NCBI RefSeq assembly: GCF_003265705.1
Contig: NW_020312785.1
Coordinates: 129,400,486-129,464,485 of the forward strand
Source of the DNA: Callorhinus ursinus
Lineage: Eukaryota; Chordata; Mammalia; Carnivora; Otariidae
Length of the DNA: 64,000 nt
Direction: 5' to 3'
Shown here: one piece after another, positions 13,167 through 25,435 of the stretch
Numbering within the stretch: the first letter of the stretch is position 1
How the letters are laid out: each line of letters opens with the position of its first letter
Translations under genes and position numbers: made by a program
The notes under the pieces: model-generated
What the model saw: only the letters and a program-made list of their open reading frames with translations
Told to the model about the DNA's origin: nothing
The model's database searches: none

Positions 13167-13293
13167 AGGGGGGCAAGAACTGTACCTAGCTGGAATATAT
13201 ATGTAAAAAAACCTCTCTAAAACAAAAGGAATAAAGTAATTTCTTGAGGAAGGAAAATGTGTTCATTAGGATGAAGTTGAAAGGTACATAATG

Positions 13294-13471
13294 GGGCACC
13301 TGGGGGGGCTCAGCTGGTTAGGCCTCAGGTCATGTTCCCAGGGTCCTGGGATTGAGCCCCACGTCAGGCTCCCCACTGAGTGGGGAACCTGCTTCTCCCT
13401 CTCCTTCTGCCCCTCCCCCTGCTCATGTTCTCATTCTCTCTCAAATAAATAAATAAAATCTTTTAAGAAAA
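13294..13471 (+). mobile_element. CAN-type SINE with target-site duplication
   Basis: The 15-bp direct repeat GAAAGGTACATAATG is at 13279-13293 and 13472-13486. The head is slightly shortened. Confidence 0.93.
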
Positions 13472-13849
13472 GAAAGGTACATAATGTAGAAAAGAGACAA
13501 ATAGAAAAGCTATTTATAGTGATTTGAATAGAGAGCAAGAGGACTCAGGAAATAGTACTCTGAACTGATCTAGCCCAGGGAAATAATAAATGCTTGCTCC
13601 ATCTGACCTGTACTGGCCTCCTTTGTGAGCCAAGTAGGATATAATCACACACTTCTTTTGGAAAGTGTTTATTTGGTTCGTGTCCTGGTCAAATTGTGCT
13701 GAGCTTCCTCTGTGTTAAGGAGACTCTGTTGCCTTACTAAAAATGGACGTACTCTCAGTCTTAGCTATTGGTGTGGACATTTTTGTTGCTTTTGCTTGCT
13801 CACTGTTCCTCCTCACTTTTTATAGTAGCAAGACATAGAATTTTCTTTG

Positions 13850-14345
13850 AGGAATCATCCCTGACCCAACTGTCAGTCCATAGTTTAGATAGGACTGATT
13901 ATCTTGCCACACCCCACCAGTTCCAGGATTTCAGAGGATTAAACTAATTAGCATATATGTCCTCCTCAGTACAGTGATTGGCTCAGGAATGGGCATGTGA
14001 CTGGATTTGGACCAATGAGGATTAAGCCCAGGATTTTTACTGGAACTACTGGGGAAAAGAAGCACTCTTTCGGTTGGTTTGGAGCTTTATGACTAATCTT
14101 GGAGGTAATGGGGGGCCACCATAAGTTAAAAGGCTATGTAAGCATGAAGTCTACATGAAAGATGTTTCTACAGAGGAAAATCTACACAGAGACATGAAAA
14201 GGGCTATCTCCTGACCAATATTGATTGAGCACTCAGATCCAGCCATGCCTGAAGCCTGAAATTTTCAGATATTACAGTAAATAAATTCCCTTTATGCATA
14301 AGCCAGTTTGATTTAGCTTTTTGTTACTCATCACAGAGAGTCCTA
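13850..14345 (+). mobile_element. Ancient mammalian repeat, family unsure
   Basis: 'GGGCATGTGACTGGATTTGG' and 'CCAATGAGGATTAAGC' match a common old interspersed pattern ending in 'AAATTCCCTTTATGCATAAG'. I cannot name the family with confidence. Confidence 0.4.
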
Positions 14346-14555
14346 ATTGTGTTCAGGGTAATGGGGATAGAGTGATAGCCGAGATGAGTATAATTCCATT
14401 AATAATATTTTGGGAGAAGGCAAATGGTCCTTGAGCTGTGAAAATTTAAATCTTACCTCCCTACCCCATCTCTGTGGCCCCTTTTGAAAAGGTAGTCCCC
14501 CATCAGCCTTTTACTTCTCCCCCCTACCTCTGTGCCTTCCTCCTAAGGAAATTTG

Positions 14556-14561
14556 TTTATT
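14556..14561 (-). terminator. THRB: Candidate distal poly(A) signal of THRB (AATAAA)
   Basis: TTTATT on the plus strand reads AATAAA on the transcript strand, 4.8 kb past the stop codon. The following 50 bases of the transcript strand are G-rich (G-runs near 14520-14545), as expected for a downstream element. The site fits the known long 3' UTR, but no transcript evidence is available. Confidence 0.45.
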
Positions 14562-14734
14562 CTAGTAGATGCTTATGAAATAAATGCCCTTATATCCCTG
14601 TTTCCCTCCCTTTGGAAGTAGCTGAGGTGAGAAGAGCAGGCAATCCTGTGCTTATTTAGAAAATAATATTTAAAGAAAGAGACAGGCAAGTATGTCGGTT
14701 ATAAGCTTTTTCTTTTTTTCTTTTTTAGAATTGA

Positions 14735-14741
14735 AGCTTAT
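14735..14741 (-). promoter_or_regulatory. miR-21 7-mer seed match (second)
   Basis: Same AUAAGCU heptamer on the transcript strand. It would be in the mRNA only if the distal poly(A) site near 14.54 kb is used, because it lies just past the ATTAAA candidate. Confidence 0.25.
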
Positions 14742-14776
14742 GAGTTTATCTACGCCCACTATATTCATAATTACAA

Positions 14777-14782
14777 TTTAAT
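14777..14782 (-). terminator. THRB: Alternative candidate poly(A) signal (ATTAAA)
   Basis: TTTAAT on the plus strand reads ATTAAA, the commonest variant signal, on the transcript strand. It lies 216 bases before the AATAAA candidate in an AT-rich context. The downstream sequence is less GU-rich than at the distal site. Confidence 0.3.
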
Positions 14783-15052
14783 ATCTGCATACAAAAGCTA
14801 TGTAAAAATTCATTTTTCCCAAATATACAAATTTTCTTTTTGGATAGTTTAAAACATTTTGATCACAGATTTTAACAGAGTTTTAGGCTGAAAAAAATAT
14901 TACCAACTTAGCAATATCACTTAACACTGTTTGCAAAACACATATCTTCCAATGACTGTAAATCTTTTCCTATTCTGTAGTATTTTTCTGATTCTCAGGG
15001 CATGAAGACATTATGGGGGGATGAGAAACGTGTTTTTTCTGGGGAAAGCATA

Positions 15053-15059
15053 GAGAACT
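15053..15059 (-). promoter_or_regulatory. miR-146 7-mer seed match
   Basis: The transcript strand reads AGUUCUC, complementary to miR-146 nucleotides 2-8. miR-146a is reported to act on THRB. Confidence 0.35.
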
Positions 15060-15588
15060 AACTTGGCTCTATAATCAAATGAAAAATGCCAAGTTAATTA
15101 GGAAGAACCAAAACAAAGAAGTGGTGTAATGTCAGCTCATTCATGCCCTTACATCTTTTATAGCAACCATACCTGTGTAATTAAATAAAGTGTCTTCTTT
15201 TGTCTTACATTGTGCTCCATAATTTACATGAGTATTGTCTGCATCCTGAGGAGGACAGATTTATATTTGATTGTCTTGTGCATAAGGTGGGTCAGCTTTA
15301 ACTGTGCAAAAGAAAGCCACAAACAGCGTTTTACCTGCACAATATTGCTCTTGAAGGCGGCATTAATTAATGTGGAAACACACTAGAAATGCATACTTTT
15401 TGCATTTGCAAACATTTATACAGCACAGTAAAAATTCTGTGATAAGGCCAAACCTTTTCTCCCCCCAGTCTGTTTTTTTTTTTGTGTCTGTTTTTAATGT
15501 ATTTTTTTTTTTAAAGATTAAAGTAAAATGTTTCAATTGTAAAAAATACACACCGGGCAAATCCTTACCTGGATAATAAATATCTACA

Positions 15589-15595
15589 TCACAGT
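15589..15595 (-). promoter_or_regulatory. miR-27 7-mer seed match
   Basis: The transcript strand reads ACUGUGA, complementary to miR-27 nucleotides 2-8. Chance occurrence is possible. Confidence 0.3.
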
Positions 15596-15705
15596 ACAAT
15601 AAAATTTCTTCTCTATAAAATTTAAATATGGATTATAGTCTATCACTATCAAAAGAAACACTATGCTAATATTTCCATATTATTAAAATAACAGGAAAAA
15701 TTACA

Positions 15706-15712
15706 AGCTTAT
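15706..15712 (-). promoter_or_regulatory. miR-21 7-mer seed match (first of two)
   Basis: The transcript strand reads AUAAGCU, complementary to miR-21 nucleotides 2-8. A second copy lies at 14735-14741, near the inferred 3' end. Confidence 0.35.
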
Positions 15713-15851
15713 TTTAGAACCTGATGCCATAGCTGTTGGAAAGGGCAAAGAGATTCAAATGTCTGTAAGCATTCTCCTTTGGGAGAGGAACTGCGACTTG
15801 GTTATTCACTTAAATTCAGTTTGTGAAAAAGGTTTAGCCTTACAAATGCTG

Positions 15852-15858
15852 GCTACAT
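15852..15858 (-). promoter_or_regulatory. miR-221/222 7-mer seed match
   Basis: The transcript strand reads AUGUAGC, complementary to miR-221/222 nucleotides 2-8. This family is reported to act on THRB. A single 7-mer can also occur by chance. Confidence 0.35.
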
Positions 15859-16366
15859 TTCAAAAACCATAAGACCGATTTCATAATTTATGACTCATGC
15901 ATCAAAAGGTCAATATGACACAAATAGGTTAGAGTTCCATAGAATAAAAATGGATCACTGACAATGACATGCTTTGAGGGTTCTCAGCAGTTCCGTGGAG
16001 GCTGAGTCTGTCGCGGGCTTAGTGTTGTGGAGGCGCCAAGACTTGGGCACCTGTCCACAGAAGAACAATGAGAATGGCGTTGCTGGAGCAGAGCCGAGCC
16101 TGGTGGTCCATTCCGATGACCGAAGACCGCACTGCAGATGGAAGAGGTGTCACCTGGGGCACAGGTGAGAGGGGTATCACTGGGCTGAGGCATCAACACG
16201 GCAAGCACGTCATTGAGGACCGAGGCTCATTTGACTAGAAAAAGCTCTGAGGCAGCACGTGGTGTTTTGAGCAGAATCATAAAGAAGAAAAGATCTTACT
16301 TTTTTCACTATTTCTGGAAATACTGCACATCTAAATTGAAGAGCAAAGTACACTTGAGGATTACAA

Positions 16367-16415
16367 ACACACACACGCGTGCGCGCGCGCACACATACAC
16401 ACACACACACACACC
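16367..16415. repeat. Alternating purine-pyrimidine tract (CA)n/(CG)n in the THRB 3' UTR
   Basis: CA repeats flank a GCGCGCGC core. On the transcript strand it reads as UG repeats around a CG core. Such tracts can form Z-DNA, and UG repeats are known TDP-43/CELF binding sequences. The length is probably polymorphic. Confidence 0.85.
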
Positions 16416-16451
16416 ACTCATCCCCGAACATGAAGGGATTTATAAATAAGA

Positions 16452-16507
16452 ATCCCAGTTGTACAGGTGTGTTCTCCTGTACTGGGATGTCTCCCCTCTG
16501 TGAGGGG
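16452..16507 (-). other. Two adjacent hairpins in the THRB 3' UTR
   Basis: The first hairpin spans 16452-16488. ATCCCAG pairs with CTGGGAT, and TACAGG with CCTGTA, giving a 13-bp stem with a 3-base bulge and an 8-base loop. The second spans 16493-16507, where CCCCTC pairs with GAGGGG across a 3-base loop. The pairing is seen directly; a regulatory role is a guess. Confidence 0.5.
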
Positions 16508-17962
16508 TTTCAGTCAGGTCCACACTTGATCTGAAAGCCCGGACAATATAAGAAAAAATGTTTAAAAAAAAAATCCAGGGTAAATCCCTCCTGATTGAGT
16601 TTTATGAGATGGAGTCTTGAGATGCACTAAGTACCTCAACCGGTTACAGAAGAAATGAATCATTTTGACCCCAGGGTCACGATCCTTTGAGTCTTTACAG
16701 CCTTTCCTTTCAAACTGAAGTACTTTAAGGAGTGTCCTGCTCAGCATAAAGTATTCAGCCTACAACAAGGGTTTTAGATCCACAGTTTGCCTGTTTAAGG
16801 CAGTCATTTAAGGAACCGAGGATCAAACATAAATTTACTTGGGGCTGGCTGGATTACTGTAGATGTACTGTAGCATTTGGCCACTGCCCAGTCATGGTTA
16901 ATCCCCAGAGCATTCAGATTTAGCCTTAGATCAGGCTCTGTACTTATATTTGAATCTGGGTGTGTCTCATATACTCCAGAAACTGTCAAACAAATTGAGG
17001 AAACTTTCCCAGGGAAGGCTTGATGCCTAACGGGTCTGTGAACCCTCCCGTACCCCTCCTGCTTGCGTTCCTCTCATTCCCTTCTGAGAGAAAACTTGCC
17101 CCTCACCCGCAGAGCTTCTCAGAGTTACCCTGGAGTGTAGAAAGTAATTCAGCATTATGTTTCAAAGAGTACTTCTTTAAGGAGAGTCAACAGAGAGAGC
17201 TCAGTTGCTAACAAAGCAAGGACTTCAGGAGACTGGCTAGAGGCTGCCTTAGAGAAAACAAAACAAAACAGACTGTAGATAAAGCCAAAGCAGGTAATCT
17301 GCCCATGAACTTCATGTTTATAATTTTAATCTCTTCCCCTACTTCCTTTCTTTGCTTAGCTAGTTCCATAGCGATATTGTTTCCTCTTCCTTAGAAGCCA
17401 GTATAATCATTTTGTGCATTAAACATATCTTTTTCCTTCCAGATTCTTCCCAGTCACACTTAAGTTTTTCAGTGCTGTTCCTCTCCTTTTTCCAAGGCCA
17501 TCCTGCCTTTCTCTACATAGCTGATGAATAGTGTATCAAATTCTTGTTTTGACTCAACACCAAGTATGCTTTCCCTAACTGTTGAGGGCCATAATTTCTG
17601 TTTAATAAAGCTAGAAATTTGAATATGAAAGAAACCATCAAAAAGAAACAGATTTCTCCCCCTGAAACTAGTACAATATTAAGGATGGGAAAGATTTTAA
17701 GGTTCATGACTTTCTCCCAGGTGAGAAAACCAACAAGGTCACAAATCCACCATTTGACAGAGTACAAACTAGAACTCAGGCACCCTGATTTCTAGGCTAG
17801 TTAAAAAAGAATTAGTCCACTTGGTTTTCATAGTGACTTGCATTCCTTTGCTTTTAGTTAAATCTCACTGATATGGCTTATTTTCCCCAATATTTCCAGG
17901 ATAAGGCAGTTCAAGGCAGGTAAAGGAATAGTTCATGTCTACTATGCCAGTGAAGAACAAGA

Positions 17963-17970
17963 TACATTCA
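17963..17970 (-). promoter_or_regulatory. miR-181 8-mer seed match in the 3' UTR
   Basis: The transcript strand reads UGAAUGUA, complementary to miR-181 nucleotides 2-8 with A opposite position 1. miR-181a is among the microRNAs reported to repress THRB in thyroid tumours. The match is seen; function in this species is inferred. Confidence 0.5.
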
Positions 17971-19243
17971 GTTGCATGGGTACATTCTTTGCCCATTTTT
18001 CTGAAATGATTAGGGGTCACCATGGGTTTTCTGGGCACAACCTACTGCAGTGTTTGTCATCAGGGAGGCGGGTTAGGCAGGGAAGGTGAGGGTTTGTGTA
18101 CATGGTCTGCAGGTATCTTCTGTGAAATATCTGTCAGGGCAACGCTCTAGGAGGGACAGGGAGGGTCAGTGGCCAGACCAGGCTTTGTTCAGTGATAGTC
18201 AAGCCTGAGAATCAGAGGGAAAAGGGGACTAGGAATCAGTTGTTTGTAGAGCAAAGAGCTTGAGGATCTAAGACCAAAGGGAACCATCAGCACATGAAGA
18301 GACTCTCAGAACACTGCACTTCGTTCAACTCAGAATGCACCACACTTATCTCTCCTCAGAATTCCTCTAGAACAAGACTCAAATTTCAGCTTGTTTTCTC
18401 TCCTTGATTAGAAGATTTAATCCGTAGGGAAATCTGTTGTCAGCTCAGCAAAGATGTAATCAGGATTAAATAACTTCAGGAGTTTGGGAGATGATAGATC
18501 AGATGTCATTGAAAAGTGACAACACTCTGTAAATTGGTTTGATTTTGGTGGAAATTTTCTCTGAGCCTAAACTGTAAAGTAGCCTTCCTACTCTGAGGTA
18601 ACACCGTGTGGATTTTTGGAAACTGTTGAGTCACTGACATTAGTGAAGCTTTCTAATTTCTTTGGGCTTGCTGAGGAAAATTGTTTCCCTCATTGGCCTC
18701 AGTCAGTCAGATACCTGCACATCTTTCAGTCACACCCTTGTATAACTTGGATGAAATCATAGGATTATAAAAATCAGAGTGAAAGCACAGCTGATTTTTC
18801 AGGAACAAATATTCCTATACATTCCAAGTTATGTTGCCAGGAGAGAATGAAGAGTGCTGAAAAACAGCATGCTCTTGAGTAGATAAAAATCAATTCAGAC
18901 CTTTCCCTAGAAAGCTGAAAGCCACATCTAACCAAAGGTGGTCTGCACCATGCTAATTTGAGCCCTGCAAAAATCAGGACTGGATCAAGATGACCATATT
19001 ATCTTGGTTTTAAGGCTTCGTTAGTCTTCTTCCACGCCATTTTGCTTGCTTGAGTCTCTGACCAGGGACTGATGGGAGCTGGTGATGGCTTGGTGCTGGT
19101 GAATTAATGATTGTCCCCACCCCACCTCCACAACTGTAAAACCTTCAAAGCATTCACATCAAAGGGCTGGAGAACAAAATGCAATAGTTACAAGTACCCG
19201 CATTCAAGGGGCAATTTCATCCATGTCTATGCTAAGGACTACC

Positions 19244-19250
19244 TCCCTTT
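19244..19250 (-). promoter_or_regulatory. miR-204/211 7-mer seed match near the stop codon
   Basis: The transcript strand reads AAAGGGA about 120 bases after the stop codon. It complements miR-204/211 nucleotides 2-8. Confidence 0.3.
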
Positions 19251-19369
19251 ATCCCCAAACAGTCCCTCCCAACACGAAGAAACAAAGAAACAAACAAAAA
19301 AGATCTAGGCAATGGAATGAAATGACACCCAGTAGTGCTGTAGGAATTATGAGAATGAAGTCAGTCAGT

Positions 19370-19636
<267 letters not shown>

Positions 19637-20488
19637 TTAATTTAAAAGTGGAAAGGAGAAGCCCTGCTTTGTCCAATTCAAGCCCTTGAGTGTGAACTGG
19701 GCAGATCTGGGGACCTATCAACTCCTAGGATTGAGCATGGATGCAGCATGAACTCTGGGGCATCAGAGACCACGGTCTCAGGAAGTGTCACAATTTACAT
19801 AAAGGGAGTCAGTGCTTTGTTCAGATAAATGTATCTAGGTTAGACAAATCACCTTCTTGGGTGGGAGTGGCGATGCCTCCCTCTTAGGGTACAGAAAGAG
19901 AAGTCTCACCTCGAGAGTTGAAATACTGTGCATAATAAGGGGAAGATTTTGAGTTTCCCCTGGCTGCCTGGCAGAGAGGGGAAGACAAGCATGGACATGC
20001 AAAGAAGGGGAGATGTGAGAAGAGACTGGAAATGTTGCAGGAAGCCTGAATGCCAAAGGAGGAGTGTCAGACAATAAGAAATTCTCACGAAGACAAAGAA
20101 GCACAATATCCAATTTTAGTTGTTTACCAGGCTGTAATGAACTACTCCTTCCCATCCCTTATACATGTGATAAAACTGCTACCTGTAGAGCCTTTTGTTG
20201 TTGGTGTTTTGGGGAATTAAAATGAAAAGAAAAGATGTGAGCCATGCTAGTATCACCCTGTGCAGAGAAGGGAAGAAACACGGTGGGAAGCTGGAGCTAG
20301 AGGAGACCATGACTGTGTAATGACCAAGAAATCTTCCCAAGTCTTGGGAGGACTGCTGGCCTTCCCAAAATATGTGGGAGGGGACTTAAGGCAGTTTCAC
20401 AAAAATGATAAAGGGATGTCATGAGAAGGCTAAATGGGGAACATCCAGGCTGCAAACACTTGGGGTACAAAAGTGGGTACAGAGGGAA

Positions 20489-22832
20489 TGTACCTCAACA
20501 TAATAAAGGCATATATGACAAACCCATAGCTAACATCATATTCAGTGGTGAAAAGCTGAGAGCTTTTCCTCTAAGATCAGGAACAAGATATTGATTCCCA
20601 TTCTGAACACTTTATTCTACATGGTACTAGAAGTTCTAGTAAGAGAAATTAGGCAAGAAAAAGATAAAAGGCATCCAAAATGGAAAGGACAGTAAAACTG
20701 TTACTATTTGCAGATGACATGATATTATATATAGAAAATCAACACTTCACCAAAAAACTGTTGGAATTAATAAATGAATTCAGTAAAGTTGCAAGATACA
20801 AAATTAATATACAAAAATCTGTCTTGTTTCTACATACTAATAGTGAATTATCAGCAAGAGAAATGAAGAACACAATCCCATTTACTATACCATCAAAAAG
20901 AATAAAATACCTAGGAATAAATTTAACCAAGGAAGTAAACAACCTATATGCTGAAAACTGTAAGACATTGATAGAAGAAATTGAAGGAGACACAAATAAT
21001 TGGAAAGATATTCTGTACTCATGGATTGGAAGAATTAGTATTGTTAAAATATCCATCCTACTGAAAGCAGTCTACAGATTCGATGCAATCCCTATCAAAA
21101 TTTCAATGGCATTTTCATAGAAATAGGTCGGACAATCCTAAAATTTGTATGGAAACACAAAGACCCTGAATAAGCAAAGCAATCTTGAGAAAGAAGAGCA
21201 AAGCTAAGGGCATCATGCTCTCTGATTTCAAACTGTATCACAAAGTTATAGTAATCAAAACGGTATGGTGTTGGTATAAAAATGGATGCAAAGGTCAACG
21301 GAACAGAATAGATAGCCCAGAAATACACTCATGCATATATGGTCAGTTAATTTATGACAAAGGAACCAATAATAAACAATGAGGAAAGGACAGTCTCTTC
21401 AGTAAATGCTGATGGGAAGACTGGCCAGCCACATGCAAAAGAGTGAAACTAGACTCCTGTCTTACATCATACACAAAAATTAACTCAAAACAGATTAAAG
21501 ACTTGAATGTAAGACCTAAAACCATAAAACTCCTTGAAGAAAACAGAGGTAGTAAGCTCCTTCACATTAGTCTTGGTGATGATTTTTGTGGATCTGATTC
21601 CAAAAGCAAAGGCAACAAAAGCAAAAATAAAGTGGGACTACTACATAAAACAAAAAAGCTTCTATACAGCAAAGGAAACCATCAAAAAATGAAAAGGAAA
21701 CCTATGGAATGGGAGAAAATATTTGCAAATCATATATATGATAAGGGATTAATATCCAAAATATAAAAAGAACTTCTACAACTCAATAGTAAGAAAACCC
21801 ACAATTGATTAAAAACTGGGCAGAGGATCTGAAGAGACATTTTCCAAAGAAGACATACAGATGGCCAACAGGCACATGTAAAGATGTTCAACATCACCAA
21901 TCATCAGGGAAATGCAAATGAAAACCACCATGAGATATCACTTCACACCTGTTAGAATGTCTGTTTATCAAAAAGACAAGAGATAATAAGTGTTGGTAAG
22001 GATGTGGAGAAAAGGGAACCCTTGTGCACTATTGCTGGGAATCCAAATTGGTGCAGCCATAATGGAAAACACTATGGAGGTTCCTCAAAAAATTAAAAAT
22101 AGAATTACCATATGATCAGTTAATTCCACTACTATTTATCCAAAGAAAACAAAACACTAACTTGAAAAGATATATGAACCCCATGTTCATTGTAGCATTA
22201 TATACAATAGCCAAGATATGGAAACAACCTAACTGGCCATCCATGGACAAATAGATAAAGAAGATGTGGTATACACATACAATGGAATACTAGTCAGCTA
22301 TAAAAAATGAATGAAGTCTTGCCATTTACAACAACATTGATGGACCTTGAGAACATTATACTAAGGAAAATAAGTCAGAGAAAGAGAAATACTCTATCAT
22401 CTCACTTATACGTGAAATCTAAAAACAAAGAAATAAACAAACAAAACCAAGCTCATAGAAACAGAGAACAGATTGGTGGTTGCCAGAGGCTATAGGCTGG
22501 GGTGGGCTTAATGAATGAAGGGGGGGGGTCTCAAGGTACAAACAAACTTCTAGTCATAACATAAATAAGTCTTGGAAATGTATGGTATGGTGACTATAGT
22601 TAATGATACTCTATTGCATATTTGAAAGTTACTAAGAGAGTAGATCTGGAAAGTCTTCATCACAAGAAAAAAATTTTGTAACTATATATGGGGACAGATG
22701 TTATCTAGACTTATTGTGGTGATCATTTTGCAATATATATGAATATCTTATCATTATGTTGTACATCTGAAACTAAAACAATGTTATATGTCAATTATAC
22801 CTCAATAAAAAAATAAAAAAATAATAATTTAT
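20489..22832 (+). mobile_element. 5'-truncated LINE-1, dead, with ORF2 reverse-transcriptase remnant
   Basis: About 2.3 kb, antisense to THRB. It starts inside ORF2 ('CTCAACATAATAAAGGCATA'). A 146-residue frame at 20680-21120 contains LLLFADDMILYIEN, the catalytic FADD motif of reverse transcriptase. Stops and frameshifts split the rest into short frames (21443-21766 and others), so it cannot make ORF2. The 3' end is L1MA-like ('TATGTCAATTATACCTCAAT') with an A-rich tail. Confidence 0.92.
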
Positions 22833-24361
22833 AAACCTGGCTGGATTCCTCATATAGCTCCAGGGAGCCCAACCACCTCCCCCACCCCCCAAGTACTCCT
22901 CCATTTATTTGCTCTTTGTGGCTCTGGTCAAGTAAGTTCACACTTTAAGTGTCCAGTTATTGAAGGATCTGTATTAGTAAAAATCAAAACAGGGTTCTGC
23001 TTAATCTATAAAGAAGGCTCAGCACTAATGTCTCAATTCCCTCTTCTGAGTTTAAACAAAATATATGGGCTTTTGGCATTCCCTATTTGGCTTGAATTGT
23101 CATTTGTGCATTTTTATGTTGTGTTTTCCTTTGTGTTTGATGCTGCTGCTCTGTGGATCTCCTCATTTCCTCTCCCGCCCTCCCCCTTCTCTTCTCTCTT
23201 TCTTTGAGTGTGCCAGAAAAATTCTCCACAGGATCCTTTTCCTTTTAATCCAAATAGAAAATCAACATAACACTGCTCTGGATGTATTCCTTCAAAGGGA
23301 AAAAAAAAATAACCTGGTCTCAAAATTCTGTCCTTTGATGAGATGTAAAGATAAGGTGGTCATATAAATGACACAGAGAAAATGAAAGGACATTTTGATC
23401 ATGTTCACATGGTACTAAGCATGTTTATGAAGAAGTATTTTAAAGGTCAAAGACAGTTTTTAACTCCTTAAGACAGAATTTCTCAAAGACAACTCCTTCG
23501 GATCATTTCCGTTTTAGCTCTCCGCTCATCACTGCAGGACCAAAGAACTTAGTGGTACCAGCTCCTGGAAAAGGCTTTGAAGAAAGAGGCCTAAGATACT
23601 GTGTAACTAATGCCACACAGAACAATGGGCTTAGAGGACAGCCCTGAGAAGGGCTGGAGCCAAGGGGCACTGATATGGAGCTATCATGTGCCAATGTAAA
23701 GCGTCTTGTAATATTTTTCTGGTTCTGGCAGTATTAATGAAAAATGCCCAGGTCATTAGGGTGGAGAAGATTTTTAAAAGGTTTTAAGTATGTCACGTGG
23801 CTGTCAGGTGGTGACAGCGGCATCAGAATCAGGATGGGGAAGAATCATCCAGTTAACTGCTTGATAGAGTTTGGTATCATATTCACAACTTTTGCCTTCT
23901 CCACATACTCCTTTTATTTACCTTACTGAGATTATTTGCTTAACAATCTGCTAAAATTAACCCACTACAGAGGAAACATTTTATTATTCAGTAAATAAAA
24001 ATCCATTTGCCATACATAGAAGGTAACCACCAAAATGGGTGCGTGACAAAAACCTTTATTAAACTTTAGCTGAAGATTCTTGCCAAAGACTGCCCCAAAG
24101 ACCCGCTCTGTCTGTTAAAAAGGGAGGTCAGTGAGTTTAGAGAAGCGTTCAGGACAGACTGGCACCAAAATGAATCTCTCTCCTTGCCTTATTTAGAAGG
24201 AGATATAAGCAGAAAGAAAACTCTAAGAGAAATAGCTTTCTCACTATATGGTTCAATGTTATTTAAAATTGTCTTTGTACCGCTACAATTTCAGCTAAAA
24301 ATTACCTTGAATCCCCCCCTCCAGGAATATAATTCCCACTTAGTTCAATTTCTTTATTTTA

Positions 24362-24450
24362 AAAGACACTGAAACCCAGAGAAGATAAGGGGTTGACTCA
24401 AGGTCACATAGTGAGTCCTTAGCTAAGTTACCCATTTTATTTCTTTAAGA
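24362..24450 (-). mobile_element. MIR-like fragment
   Basis: 'GAAACCCAGAGAAGATAAG' and 'CTCAAGGTCACATAGTGAG' match reverse MIR. Confidence 0.5.
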
Positions 24451-25246
24451 ATAATTCTCCTGAGGGACTGAGGACCTCAGTTTCTCACTGGCTGTTGACT
24501 AGAGACCACCCTCAGCTCCAGGAGGCCACATGCAGGTCTCTGTCATGTGAGTTTTCCCAACATGGCTGCTTACTTCAGCCAGCCCGCAAGGAGAGTCTCT
24601 GGAGCAAGTCTATTAGCAAGAGGGAATCTTATATAACATAATATAACCTCATCACATGGGGGTGACATTGAGTTCATCATATTCTATTGAAGCAAGTCAC
24701 AGGTTCTGCACACACTCAGTGGGAGGGAGTTGTACAGGGGTGTAAACATCAGAAGGTGGGCAACATGGGGGGTGCCCTACATCTTGTCCGCCACAGCCTA
24801 CAACAGGGTTCCTTATGCTATTCTACCTACTTATGTTTAGGTTTGAGATTTTTCATAATAAAAAGAATTAAAAAAAAAAATCTTCCATACCTAAATGTTC
24901 TGTAGCAAATACATTTCAAGATGAGCTTAAAAAAAAAAAGGAATTCTACTGAGTGAACCAGAGCGCATGAACTTTATAAAGGATTCTTACTGTACTTGTG
25001 ACTGATAATTTATCCATCTGTTTAGTCATTTAGCCAATAAACTTTTTTTCAAATTCTACTAAACACTGGCCTAAGCAGTAGGTGTACAATTAGACATATT
25101 TCTGTCCTCAGAAACGAAACAGTCCAGAGGGAGAGGTGGCTAAGTTAAGCAGACAGCTATAGTGCAGAGGGACAAGCACTGAGGCACAGCTAAATGGACT
25201 GTGCTCCAAAAAGGCACAGGAGGCCCCTGAAACTACTTTCTATTTA

Positions 25247-25435
25247 TTTTTTATTTAAAGATTTATTTATTTATTTGAGAGAGAGACAGCACAAGTTGGG
25301 GGAGAGGGAGAAGGAGACAAGCAGACTTCCCACTGAGCAGGGAGCCCCACGTGGGGCTTGAACCCAGGACCCTGAGATTATGACCTGAGCCGAAACCAAG
25401 AGTAGGATGCCCAACCGCCTGGCCACCCACTGCCC
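25247..25435 (-). mobile_element. CAN-type SINE
   Basis: Diverged reverse copy. Short direct repeat TCTATTTA at 25239-25246 and 25436-25443. Confidence 0.88.

Larger units (their letters stand above)
1..14534. other. Intergenic DNA downstream of THRB
   Basis: No coding exon or RNA gene seen. It is a mosaic of a MaLR-type LTR, MIR, MER5A and an old LINE-type repeat with eight CAN-SINEs, listed separately. 5823-9220 and 12040-13120 show little I can assign apart from a TG microsatellite. 9220-9500 weakly resembles old antisense L1 sequence. Confidence 0.75.
14535..19369 (-). other. THRB: THRB 3' untranslated region (left end approximate)
   Basis: Transcribed but untranslated part of the last exon. 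The right end is fixed by the stop codon; the left end is inferred. Human THRB has a 3' UTR of several kilobases, and the only canonical AATAAA I found on the minus strand here is at 14556-14561. A weaker ATTAAA is at 14777-14782. No CAN-SINE, L1 or LTR interrupts this stretch, although they are frequent on both sides. It contains a CA/CG tract, two small hairpins and several microRNA seed matches, each listed separately. Open frames inside it are chance. Confidence 0.7.

Noticed and set aside
20680..21120. Reverse-transcriptase-like frame considered as a host gene
   Set aside because: It is the ORF2 remnant of a truncated L1 with stops and frameshifts on both sides.
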